From the NCBI GenBank assembly GCA_003141335.1, contig PLLR01000022.1, forward strand, positions 13,244 through 77,243: DNA of 64,000 nucleotides. Reading direction: 5' to 3'. This document shows positions 55,595 to 64,000 of the stretch, piece by piece. The notes under the pieces were generated by a model. The model worked only from the letters and a program-made list of their open reading frames with translations. It did no database searches and was not told the origin of the DNA. How positions within the stretch are numbered: position 1 is the first letter of the stretch; every line of letters begins with the position of its first letter. The DNA comes from Methanoregula sp. GTDB taxonomy: Archaea; Halobacteriota; Methanomicrobia; Methanomicrobiales; Methanospirillaceae. Position numbers and translations under genes: made by a program.

Positions 55595-57658
55595 TTACTT
55601 CACCTCCGCAATCTTCTCGATTCTTACAGCACAGGCCTTGTACTCCGGGATACCTGCAACGGGGTCGAGTGCATTGTTAGTGAGCAGGTTTGCTGCGCAT
55701 TCCTTAAAGTGGAACGGCAGGAAGACGACCCCTTTCTTGATATTTTTTGTGACCCGTGCGCCGATCTTGATCTCCCCTCTGCGGGTGATCGCCCTGACCA
55801 TTTCCTTATCCTTGATGGCCAGCGCCGATGCGTCCTCCGGGTTGATCTCAACCCAGCCGGTTGGTGCCTCGCGCTCAAGGCTTTCCGAGCGGCGGGTCAT
55901 CGTGCCGGTGTGCCACTGCCAGATGCAACGCCCGGTGGTCATGATGAGCGGGTAGTCCTTGTCCGGGACTTCCGCCGGGTATTTGAACTCGATGGGCGTT
56001 AAGACGCCCAGGCCGTCCGGGTGGGTAAACTTCTCCTTGTGCAGGATGGGTGTGCCCGGGTGCTCCTTTGTCGGGCAGGGCCAGTGGAGTGCTTCGGGTT
56101 TCTCAAGGCGGGTGTAATCCATGCCGCCATAGGACGGGGTGACCTTTGCAATCTCGTTAAAGATCTCTTCTGCGCTCTTGTACGGGAACTGTTTCTCGTA
56201 TCCCATCGCCTTTCCGAGTTCACAGAAGATCTGCCAGTCCGCTTTTGCCTGTCCTGGCGGGTCCTGTGCCTTTCTCCACTTCTGGACACGGCGCTCGGTG
56301 CTGGTCTGGGTGCCGTCCTTTTCGGCAAAGCATGCCGCCGGGAGAATGACGTGTGCGAGTTGTGCTGTCTCGGTCAGGAAGATGTCCTGCACGACCATGA
56401 ACTCAACGTTCTTTAATCCCTTCTCCACGTGGTGAAGATCCGGGTCGGAGAGCATCGGGTTCTCTCCCATGATATAGACACACTTGACCTTGCCGGGCTC
56501 ATCGGCAAGAACGTTGATTAACTTGGTAACGGTCAGACCGACTTTACCTTCGGCTATGTCGCAGCCCCATGCATCCATCATCTTTTTGCGCATTTCGGGG
56601 ACTATGACTGACTGGTAACCGGAGTACACGTTTGCGAGGGCACCCATGTCGCAGGCGCCCTGCACGTTGTTCTGGCCACGCAGTGCACAGACACCGCCAC
56701 CGCGTTTCCCGAGGTGACCCGTGATCATCTGGAGGTTTGCAACCGATTTGACGTTGTCGACACCAGTGGTGTGCTGGGTGATACCCATGGAGTAGAGGAC
56801 GTTGCTCGATTCCGCTTTTGCGATCCACTCTGCTGTTGTTGCAATATCCTTGGCCGGAATCTTCGTGATCCTGGAGACATTCTCAAGCGAGTACGCATCC
56901 TTCATGACGACTTCCTTGAGTTTCTCGTAATCCTTGGTCCGCTTTGCAATGAACTCCTTGTTCTCCCAGCCATTCTTGATGATATGGTGCATAATACCAT
57001 TCAGGAGCGCAACATCAGTTCCTGAGTCAAATGGCATGTAGAGATCCGCAAGCTTTGCGGTTGGCGTAAACCTTGGATCTGCGCAGATGACTTTTCCACC
57101 ACGCTTCTTTGCGAGCATGATCTGCCGCCCGATCAGCGGGTGCTGCTCCAGGGTGTTGGAACCAAGAACAAAGATGCACTTGGATTCCCCTATATCACCA
57201 ATCGAGTTGGTCATGGCACCGGATCCAAATGCTCCGGCAAGCCCGACCACCGTCGATGCATGGCAGAGCCGGGCACAGTGATCAATGTTGGGCGTCTTTA
57301 AGACAGCACGGGCAAACTTCTGCATCAGGTAGTTCTCTTCGTTGGAAACCCTGGCTGATGAGAGACACGCCATCTCATCTCCTTTATATGACTTGAACTT
57401 GGAGACAATGAGCTTGTAAGCCTCATCCCAGCTGGCCTCGACAAACTTGCCATCCTTCTTGATAAGGGGCGTCGTCAGCCGATCCGGGCTGTTCACAAAT
57501 TCCCATGCATAGTTCCCCTTGGGACAGAGCTTGCCCTCGTTGACGGGGTTGCGGTGCCACGGCGCGACGCCTACAACCTTCTTGTCCTTGACAACAAGGT
57601 TGAAGCCGCAACCGGTTCCACAGTATGGACACGTGGTTGGTACGTACTTGAATTCCAT
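55595..57658 (-). CDS. fdhA: Formate dehydrogenase alpha subunit (molybdopterin, Cys variant)
   Basis: MEFKYVPTTCPYCGTGCGFNLVVKDKKVVGV, KLCPKGNYAWEF, NIDHCARLCHAST, GENPMLSDPD; start at internal ATG. Confidence 0.93.
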   Translation of the reverse strand: MEFKYVPTTCPYCGTGCGFNLVVKDKKVVGVAPWHRNPVNEGKLCPKGNYAWEFVNSPDRLTTPLIKKDGKFVEASWDEAYKLIVSKFKSYKGDEMACLSSARVSNEENYLMQKFARAVLKTPNIDHCARLCHASTVVGLAGAFGSGAMTNSIGDIGESKCIFVLGSNTLEQHPLIGRQIMLAKKRGGKVICADPRFTPTAKLADLYMPFDSGTDVALLNGIMHHIIKNGWENKEFIAKRTKDYEKLKEVVMKDAYSLENVSRITKIPAKDIATTAEWIAKAESSNVLYSMGITQHTTGVDNVKSVANLQMITGHLGKRGGGVCALRGQNNVQGACDMGALANVYSGYQSVIVPEMRKKMMDAWGCDIAEGKVGLTVTKLINVLADEPGKVKCVYIMGENPMLSDPDLHHVEKGLKNVEFMVVQDIFLTETAQLAHVILPAACFAEKDGTQTSTERRVQKWRKAQDPPGQAKADWQIFCELGKAMGYEKQFPYKSAEEIFNEIAKVTPSYGGMDYTRLEKPEALHWPCPTKEHPGTPILHKEKFTHPDGLGVLTPIEFKYPAEVPDKDYPLIMTTGRCIWQWHTGTMTRRSESLEREAPTGWVEINPEDASALAIKDKEMVRAITRRGEIKIGARVTKNIKKGVVFLPFHFKECAANLLTNNALDPVAGIPEYKACAVRIEKIAEVK

Positions 57659-58051
57659 AATAATACCTCCTACAATTGCAAATCGGAACAACCAAGAATA
57701 AATCTTGTGATTTACTGGTGAAAAAATCAATAAATCTTCGAAAGATAAAATTTCAATATATTTTACTCTCTATCAAAATTTACGCTTTTTAGTTATTGTC
57801 ATTCCTGATACACTATTGTCATTTGTCGTAAACGCATGGGTTAAATACTAAATATCTGCCTGAAAACGGTTTTTCCCCCCGAATATATCAGTACTTTTAC
57901 CAAAGAAATGAAACAGGTTCAGGATTTTTACCAGCACGCAACTACCATTGCCCTGACCACCCTGGTTCCTCTATTAATACAATTTTAGGCTTTGTTGAAA
58001 TCCTCTTTTTCTGTGTAATTCGCTTATTCTCTGCGGCAGCCAGGAGGGTGA

Positions 58052-58098
58052 CCCCCTCTCTCCCCCAGAGGGGGAAGCAGCATGCGGGGAGCATCCCC
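58052..58098. repeat. Two adjacent GC-rich hairpins in long intergenic gap
   Basis: ccccctct/agaggggg (58052-58059, 58067-58074) and gggga/tcccc (58086-58090, 58094-58098). Confidence 0.6.
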
Positions 58099-58296
58099 TT
58101 GCCCCCTCTTTTGTTAAGGTTTTTCATCAACCTTCTGATGATTATCGCAATATTGGGGGATGCCTGAGCGGCGGGGGCGGAAGCACGATGTGCAAAGAGC
58201 CCCCAGGAGCGATTGCTTGTTTCTCTCCAGGATTTCCTATGAAAATCGAAATATTCAGATATAATGGTAGAATGTTCATCTTTTACCATTGCGATG

Positions 58297-58400
58297 AACG
58301 CCGCCGCCCCCGACGGGGCGCCCCCGAGGCGGTTTAAGTGACTAAAAATGCTGAAACCTCCTTGCCCCGCCGTGCCTTGGAGAGGCCCTGAGGCGGGGGA
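58297..58400. repeat. Degenerate dispersed repeat, copy 3
   Basis: gaacgccgccgcccccgacggggcgcccccgaggcggtt...aaacctccttgccccgccg, same orientation as copy 2. Confidence 0.5.
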
Positions 58401-58913
58401 CTCTCGTAACTAATCGATTTTCATGATTCTGGAGTGAACCCGATTGGTTTATGCATGTTTCAACAGAGCCCAATTTTACTATAATCCACACGTAATTCGA
58501 AATAAAAATACACAATCTCTATTCTTGCGGTGAGAGACCTTGGTGGGTCTTGACCAGTCCTGATTATTGCTGATTACAACAACAATCGCTTTCTTGACAT
58601 ACCTGTTTCTCTTTTTAATGTATCAGAAAAAAATGTCTTTCGTGTAACCGCAGAGGGAGATGTCCAATCCGGATAGATATGAATAGTCCGATTAACTGTT
58701 GAATTAGCACACTGAGAAAATTCTTCGTGAACAGGGATGCCTGTACATTTGAGGATATGTTCCTCTGAGAATTTCTTAAAGAATATTTGCATGGCAAATT
58801 ATGATGCAGACCTGTGATTCAAATATGTATTGCAATTATATTGTGCAAATTAATATAAATAAATAAAAATTATTCAGTTTAGTCACGGAGGATCCTGGGG
58901 ATGATCACGTGGC

Positions 58914-59273
58914 ATGGAGGAAGTAAAAATGAAACTCAATGGGATGACCGGCACCTTAATGGAACCAGATTATCTGGTCAGGCAGGCGCAGGAAAAGGCG
59001 ATGGCAGGAGATCATATCACTGCTGTAAATTACCTTAAAAAAGCAATTGAAGTGAATCCCAGGTATACTGAGGCATATACACTGCTGGGCAACTGCCAGG
59101 ATTGCCTTGGCCAGAATGAAGAGGCAATCGCATCCTATAATAAAGCACTTCAGATTGATCCCGGTCATGCAGATGCATGGTTCAATAAAGGAATGGTTCT
59201 GAAAAAGACGGGACAAATCAAAGAATCAGTGCAGTGCATTGAGAAGTCAATCGATCTGTACTGTGGCACATAA
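58914..59273 (+). CDS. TPR-repeat protein
   Basis: AMAGDHITAVNYLKKAIEVNPRYTEAYTLLGNCQDCLGQNEEAIASYNKALQIDPGHADAWFNKGMVLKKTGQ. Confidence 0.88.
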   Translation: MEEVKMKLNGMTGTLMEPDYLVRQAQEKAMAGDHITAVNYLKKAIEVNPRYTEAYTLLGNCQDCLGQNEEAIASYNKALQIDPGHADAWFNKGMVLKKTGQIKESVQCIEKSIDLYCGT

Positions 59274-59491
59274 GGGTACATCTTCCCGCAATATTCCAAA
59301 CTTTCGACAAACCACAGGATAAATTAGCTCAAGGCGGGGAACAGAAAAATACTCATCTCTCATCTCTAAAAAAATTCCCCCCATCTTTCTGCTTTTGAAT
59401 ATTCAGCATTACAATCCATAAAAGGGAGTCATTCTTTCCTGCCCCCCTGTCATCAGATTAACAGACAGATTTCTATTGGCTAAGATATGGG

Positions 59492-60106
59492 ATGGAAAAG
59501 TCCATCGACACATCATGCAGTGCTCCAACCAATGAATTGATATGCCGTTTCATCCATAGAACCGATCAAGCGGGGGTACATATGCCAGACCTGAAATCTA
59601 TTCCCGATGACGTAAAATGGCGTCTTGCAGCAAAGCTGGCCGCTCTTCTGCCTGCATTCTATGACCGTGCATATCGAGGGGTTGTGGGGGAGAAATACGA
59701 TGAGATCGAGCAGGAGATCTGGATGGAGCTCTCCCGCATGGCGCTTGAAATCGTCCGCGATCTTTTGCTTCCTACCAGTACCGCGAGTGAACTCGCCGAC
59801 AGCATGCGGATGGTGATGGCGATCCTCTTTGGTCCCGATCATAAAAGTGAGACCCTTGAAGTATCAAAAGATGGTGCAATCGTCCTCATCAGACGATGTC
59901 CTCTCCTTGAATCCGGCCACAACCTGGGTGTTGGGGGTCCCAGTACATTTTATAAGTGTATGGCGTTAACCCTGACTACTGTCCCACAGCTGAATAAAAG
60001 GTATTCCGCCCGATTTGTCAGGACCATGTGTACGGGTGACCGTCAGTGTGAAATTAAAATACAAGAGGCAAAACAACCCGTTAAAGACGAACACAAGAAA
60101 AAATAA
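59492..60106 (+). CDS. Hypothetical cytosolic protein with conserved-looking Cys positions, possibly an output/sensor-type domain
   Basis: Intact 204-aa ORF; IVLIRRCPLLESGHNLG and RFVRTMCTGDRQCEIKI. Confidence 0.6.
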   Translation: MEKSIDTSCSAPTNELICRFIHRTDQAGVHMPDLKSIPDDVKWRLAAKLAALLPAFYDRAYRGVVGEKYDEIEQEIWMELSRMALEIVRDLLLPTSTASELADSMRMVMAILFGPDHKSETLEVSKDGAIVLIRRCPLLESGHNLGVGGPSTFYKCMALTLTTVPQLNKRYSARFVRTMCTGDRQCEIKIQEAKQPVKDEHKKK

Positions 60107-60138
60107 TGGCCGGAGTTGTCCGACCGGGTTCTGGCTTT

Positions 60139-60315
60139 TTATTTGAGATAATATCCGGTTGCCATGAAGATGAGCCCGATGTAAAACATGATGTCGAATG
60201 GCCAGGAAAAGCCGAGGTCTATCGACGGTAATCTCTTGAGATCCTGGACTAAGATCATGGCTAATCCGATGATAAATAATCCGATACTGAGCTGAGTTTT
60301 GGTTGCTTTATCCAT
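60139..60315 (-). CDS. Small membrane protein (58 aa), not in supplied ORF track
   Basis: Own translation: MDKATKTQLSIGLFIIGLAMILVQDLKRLPSIDLGFSWPFDIMFYIGLIFMATGYYLK; two hydrophobic segments; GGGAG-like ribosome-binding site upstream (reverse strand). Confidence 0.65.
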   Translation of the reverse strand: MDKATKTQLSIGLFIIGLAMILVQDLKRLPSIDLGFSWPFDIMFYIGLIFMATGYYLK

Positions 60316-60405
60316 TGATACACTCCCTTTTACTAAAAGTATCTCAATCCGGCAGGAAAAAAGGTTTGTTATTACCGGCTAAAAAAAATCAGAAAATTTG
60401 GGGAT

Positions 60406-60987
60406 TTAAAAATTTCCGATAACCAGTGAATACAGTGACTCGGCCGGCCGGGGCGGTGACTGTATCTCCTGAATAAGGATGCGTTCTTCAGGATACCCGA
60501 GATTTTCACAGAGTGCGACTTTCATGGGCAGGGAGAGTGTGGTAAGGCGGGTATACAGCTCCTGGACGTTAAATTTTGGATCGGCGAGGAGAAAAACGAT
60601 CTTCCCCTGCTTGACTTCCTCGATGGTTTCCTGCATCCCTTTTTCATGCCCCTTGCCATGTGCCACAACCACAGACACCCGAGAAATCGGGATATGCAAT
60701 CGGGCTGCAGCAACCTGAAGAGAAGATATCCCGGGTATCACTTCGCCGGCAAGATACCCGAGTCCGGCAAGCATGGGATCACCGGTGGAAAGAATCACGG
60801 CATCCGGGGGGAGTTTTTTTAGATTTTTGAAGTCATCGATCGTCTTTACCGCACAACCAAACGAAATATGTGATTGTGCAAGCTCGATTGCACGATGAGA
60901 TCCATAGATTGTTGTTGCCCGGGAAATCTCACGGATTGCCTCTTCGGTGAGCATTCCCGGTCCACAACCGACGCCAATAATTTTCAT
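60406..60987 (-). CDS. cbiE: Cobalt-precorrin-7 (C5)-methyltransferase
   Basis: KIIGVGCGPGMLTEEAIREI, LSTGDPMLAGLGYL, VIPGISSLQVAAARLHIP; in cbi cluster. Confidence 0.88.
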   Translation of the reverse strand: MKIIGVGCGPGMLTEEAIREISRATTIYGSHRAIELAQSHISFGCAVKTIDDFKNLKKLPPDAVILSTGDPMLAGLGYLAGEVIPGISSLQVAAARLHIPISRVSVVVAHGKGHEKGMQETIEEVKQGKIVFLLADPKFNVQELYTRLTTLSLPMKVALCENLGYPEERILIQEIQSPPRPAESLYSLVIGNF

Positions 60988-61988
60988 GGACTTTCTCCAA
61001 TGATCGCACCATCGCGGTTCACAATTATTACCCGGACACGAGGGTACCCTTTTTTAAATACGGCAAGACTCGACTGCATAGCAGGAGGAAATGCAGGAGA
61101 TCCTGCAAATTCCTCAACAGTTGCATATCCTGTACCATCAAGGATGTGCGGATTTATATACCGGAGGATGAGCGCCGGGAGTCCGAAAAGGATCACCTCT
61201 CCCTTCGCCGCATCAAGCGCCTCATTGATCTTTCCGCCAACCAGCACCACCTCATGATCCGGATACAGGAGGCGTGCATACCGGAGCCCGATCCGCCCGG
61301 TAGTGAGTACTGCATTGCATGCGGCTGACACCCGTTCCCGCATCGATTCTTCAAGATGATCATCCCACGGCTCAACGAGCCCGGTGGTTCCCAGCACGGA
61401 GATCCCTCCTTCCACACCCACCCGGGAGTTGAGAGTTTTTTTTGCAATCTCTGCACCAAGCGGGATCTGGAGCTTAACCCGTGCACCCGAAAGTCCTGTC
61501 TGATCGATTGCTTCCTGTATGGATGTGAGGATGCATTCAAGCGGAGCAGGACTTATAGCCGGCTCCCCTTTTTTGAACCGAGGTGTATCGCGTGAAAAAC
61601 GGCCGATACCGGCACCAGGTACAACCTGTATTCCTTCCGTCAGGGGACTTGCTTTTGCAATAAACTCGCACCCGGCAGTTACGTCACCCGGGTAATCCCC
61701 GGCAAATTTTTTACAGGATGCACTTCCGGAAAACCCGGATACCGGCACTTCTACTACGAGTCCACAGGGAATACGAATTGGAACCGATGTGACAACTCCG
61801 GAAAGGGAAAGAATTGCAGCTTTACAGGCAGCAGCAGCGGTTGTTCCGGTGGTATATCCGCGCCGGATAACCTTACCAGACGCAGTGAGGACCCCAAAAC
61901 CCTCCTCTGTCAGGCAGAGCAAATCGGGGGATTTGCACTTCTTTACCCAGGCCTCGGGATAATCAAAGCCGGTGACCGGATCTCTCAT
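60984..61988 (-). CDS. cbiD: Cobalt-precorrin-5B (C1)-methyltransferase
   Basis: RRGYTTGTTAAAACKAAILSL, GAGIGRFSRDTPRFKKGEPAISP. Confidence 0.93.
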   Translation of the reverse strand: MRDPVTGFDYPEAWVKKCKSPDLLCLTEEGFGVLTASGKVIRRGYTTGTTAAAACKAAILSLSGVVTSVPIRIPCGLVVEVPVSGFSGSASCKKFAGDYPGDVTAGCEFIAKASPLTEGIQVVPGAGIGRFSRDTPRFKKGEPAISPAPLECILTSIQEAIDQTGLSGARVKLQIPLGAEIAKKTLNSRVGVEGGISVLGTTGLVEPWDDHLEESMRERVSAACNAVLTTGRIGLRYARLLYPDHEVVLVGGKINEALDAAKGEVILFGLPALILRYINPHILDGTGYATVEEFAGSPAFPPAMQSSLAVFKKGYPRVRVIIVNRDGAIIGESP

Positions 61989-62647
61989 CTTTTTTTGCCT
62001 TCAATAAATATCGTGATGCACTCGTTCATGGCCGCAACTGCGACCGGTGTGCCGCCCCGTGTTCCTTCAGTAGATATTGAAGGCACACCTGTCGTGCGCA
62101 GCAGTTCCTTTGACTCGGCAGCGTTGACGAACCCCACCGGGGCCCCTATAATGACGGCCGGGCAAATACCCTCATTGATCATTTTGCACAGGGACAGGAG
62201 TGCTGATGGAGCGTTGCCGATCACAACGATCGATCCTGCGAGTTTTTCCTCAAGCGCGATAAACCCGGCGGAACTCCTGGTGATACCGCGTTCCTGTGCG
62301 ATCTCCGCACCGGAATCCAGTGCACAGATCACATCGCTCGTATGCCCTTTTTTCTGGATGCCAACCTGTACCATACGAATGTCGGTAATAATCGGTGCGC
62401 CCCGACAGAGAGCTGTGAGTGCTGCAGGAACAGGATCATTGCAGAACCGCATAAGATCTGCCATGCCAAAATCACCGACAGCGACAGAACACCGCTGCCT
62501 GACACGGTCTTCGTCATTTGCATTGCCGACCATTGTGCGTGCGAGCATACGCGATTTTTTTGAGATCTCATAGGCTTCTTTGGTTTCAGCACCGGGATCA
62601 ATATACATATTTATGGTGGTATCCCCGTGGCGTAATAATTCCTTTGA
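61985..62647 (-). CDS. cbiC: Cobalt-precorrin-8 methylmutase
   Basis: ARTMVGNANDEDRVRQRCSVAVGDFGMADLMRF, IIGAPVGFVNAAESKELL, TRGGTPVAVAAMN; start at internal ATG (MSKELLRHGD). Confidence 0.92.
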   Translation of the reverse strand, partial: SKELLRHGDTTINMYIDPGAETKEAYEISKKSRMLARTMVGNANDEDRVRQRCSVAVGDFGMADLMRFCNDPVPAALTALCRGAPIITDIRMVQVGIQKKGHTSDVICALDSGAEIAQERGITRSSAGFIALEEKLAGSIVVIGNAPSALLSLCKMINEGICPAVIIGAPVGFVNAAESKELLRTTGVPSISTEGTRGGTPVAVAAMNECITIFIEGKKR

Positions 62648-63383
62648 CATCTTCACCCATCCTCCATATCCTGCTCTCCTTTCCGCCAATGATTACGGTC
62701 GTATGCATGTCCACAGCGTTCTCTACGTTTTCCACACCGGCAAGGGTCGTTATGATTACTTCTTCATCATCGCGTAACGCGTTCCGGACGATTGCGACCG
62801 GTGTTTCCGGACCAAGATACTTCCGGGCATGTTCTATGGCAAGTGAAAAGTTGTGCGGTCTTCCCCTGCTCTTCGGGTTGTAGAGCACCACCGGAATACC
62901 AATCGAAAACATCGCGTCAAGCCGCTGTTCAATTACTTCAAGGGGTGTCAGGAGATCCGATAAACTGATTACGGCAAAATCACCTGACAGGGGAGATCCT
63001 ACGCGAGATGCTGCAGCATTTGCCGCAGTGACCCCCGGAATCACCTCAACTTCGATATCAGCACCGGAATGCTCGAGGACTTCAAGGACAATGCCTGCCA
63101 TGCCGTAGACCCCGGCATCGCCTCCCGAGACAATGGCAACTGCATGGGAACAGGCAAGATCGATCGCCTGCTGTGCCCGCTCAACCTCTTTTCCCATTGA
63201 GCTCCGGATCACGGTTTTTCCCGTAAGCAGCGGTTCGAGAGGATCAAGATACAGAGCATTGCCAATCACATAATCGGCGAGGGCTATTACCTTTAGTGCC
63301 CGGGGGGTCATGTACTCCCTGCGCCCGGGTCCAAGCCCGACTATGGCAAGACCGCCTTTTTTTGTTTCAGTGTGCGATGGCAA
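62598..63383 (-). CDS. cbiH: Cobalt-precorrin-3 (C17)-methyltransferase
   Basis: GGLAIVGLGPGRREYMTPRAL, VSGGDAGVYGMAGIVLEV, VIPGVTAANAAASRVGSPL, VVLYNPKSRGR; likely TTG start overlapping the cbiG end. Confidence 0.9.
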   Translation of the reverse strand: MPSHTETKKGGLAIVGLGPGRREYMTPRALKVIALADYVIGNALYLDPLEPLLTGKTVIRSSMGKEVERAQQAIDLACSHAVAIVSGGDAGVYGMAGIVLEVLEHSGADIEVEVIPGVTAANAAASRVGSPLSGDFAVISLSDLLTPLEVIEQRLDAMFSIGIPVVLYNPKSRGRPHNFSLAIEHARKYLGPETPVAIVRNALRDDEEVIITTLAGVENVENAVDMHTTVIIGGKESRIWRMGEDVKGIITPRGYHHKYVY

Positions 63384-64000
63384 CCGTGACCCTCCCGTAA
63401 ACTTTCTTTCCCATAACAAGCTGTTTTCTCTTTGCCACGGCAAGCGCACATGGCTCGGCAACGCCTAACAGGCCGATCTTTGTTGCGCGGGACAGGGTAA
63501 TCCCTGTCTGTGCGTTTATTGTTTCATCGTCTACGAATATTAAATTGCCAGAGAGGGCAGAGATTGCTTCAGAGAGTCCTCTCTCGCCACTCTTTTTCTG
63601 CGTGGTGGCATAGACCAGCACATCGTGTTCTGCTACTCCTGTTTCTGCAAGTGCATTCCTGATGGCATCCAGCACTTCCTGCATCTTCACCCCTTTACGG
63701 CACCCGATCCCCACAGTAAACTCACCTTTCTTTAAAAGGATTGAAACATCGGGACCTGCGATGACGATACCGGGACCCTTCACCGCAAATACCGGTACAT
63801 CGATATCAAGCATGGCAGCATTCACCTGCCGGGTTGATTCCCGGTTAACAATATCACACCTGCTTCGTTCTCCAACAGCCTCCACCGAATCCCTGCCGGT
63901 TGCTTCGGTTGCTGTCGTGATAACCGGCTGGATACCCAGTGCTGACAACTCTTTTGCCAGTTCATTTGCCCCATGATGACCCCCAATAAGCGGGATGGCA
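63367..64000 (-). CDS. cbiG: Cobalamin biosynthesis protein CbiG, truncated by window edge
   Basis: Edge translation AIPLIGGHHGANELAKELSALGIQPVITTATEATGRDSVE, then VGIGCRKGVKMQEVLDAI. Confidence 0.9.
   Translation of the reverse strand, partial: AIPLIGGHHGANELAKELSALGIQPVITTATEATGRDSVEAVGERSRCDIVNRESTRQVNAAMLDIDVPVFAVKGPGIVIAGPDVSILLKKGEFTVGIGCRKGVKMQEVLDAIRNALAETGVAEHDVLVYATTQKKSGERGLSEAISALSGNLIFVDDETINAQTGITLSRATKIGLLGVAEPCALAVAKRKQLVMGKKVYGRVTVAIAH

Noticed and set aside
55595-57658. Possible selenocysteine FdhA
   Set aside because: Active-site region reads DHCARLCHAST with a TGC Cys codon; no in-frame TGA.
1-64000. CRISPR arrays, restriction-modification or known antiviral defence loci
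   Set aside because: No regularly spaced repeats, cas-like proteins or RM enzymes were seen.

Overview
The window looks like euryarchaeal methanogen chromosome, most like Methanomicrobiales (Methanoregula-type). This is an inference from gene content; no search was run. Core content: a GGGP synthase fragment at the left edge, topoisomerase I, gatCAB with an AsnB-like gene, tRNA-Leu(UAA), a multi-PAS histidine kinase with a receiver protein, dihydroorotase, archaeal DnaG, a Tes-like radical SAM gene divergent from carS, pyrE, purD, argF, a methanogenesis-marker-14-like gene, argG, carAB, a thiol/ferritin redox cluster, carbonic anhydrase, mutS-mutL-mutY-like, fdhBA and a cobalamin cbi cluster running off the right edge. 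The strongest candidate for an unusual system is the six-gene complex-I/group-4-hydrogenase-like operon at 35733-42892. Its antiporter-like membrane subunits look intact, but the large subunit lacks the NiFe-ligating Cys motifs and the small subunit has lost the N2-type [4Fe-4S] Cys motifs (CNGC->DNAA, GDC->GDD, PGCPP->PGNPP). Directly downstream is a 2H-phosphoesterase/metallophosphoesterase fusion. Other points: a clusterless MutY-like protein with a Glu where the catalytic Asp is expected, an MBL-rhodanese protein with an altered metal motif, a three-copy degenerate dispersed repeat, interleaved inverted repeats in a 1.2-kb gap, an IS remnant, and a 58-aa membrane ORF absent from the ORF track.
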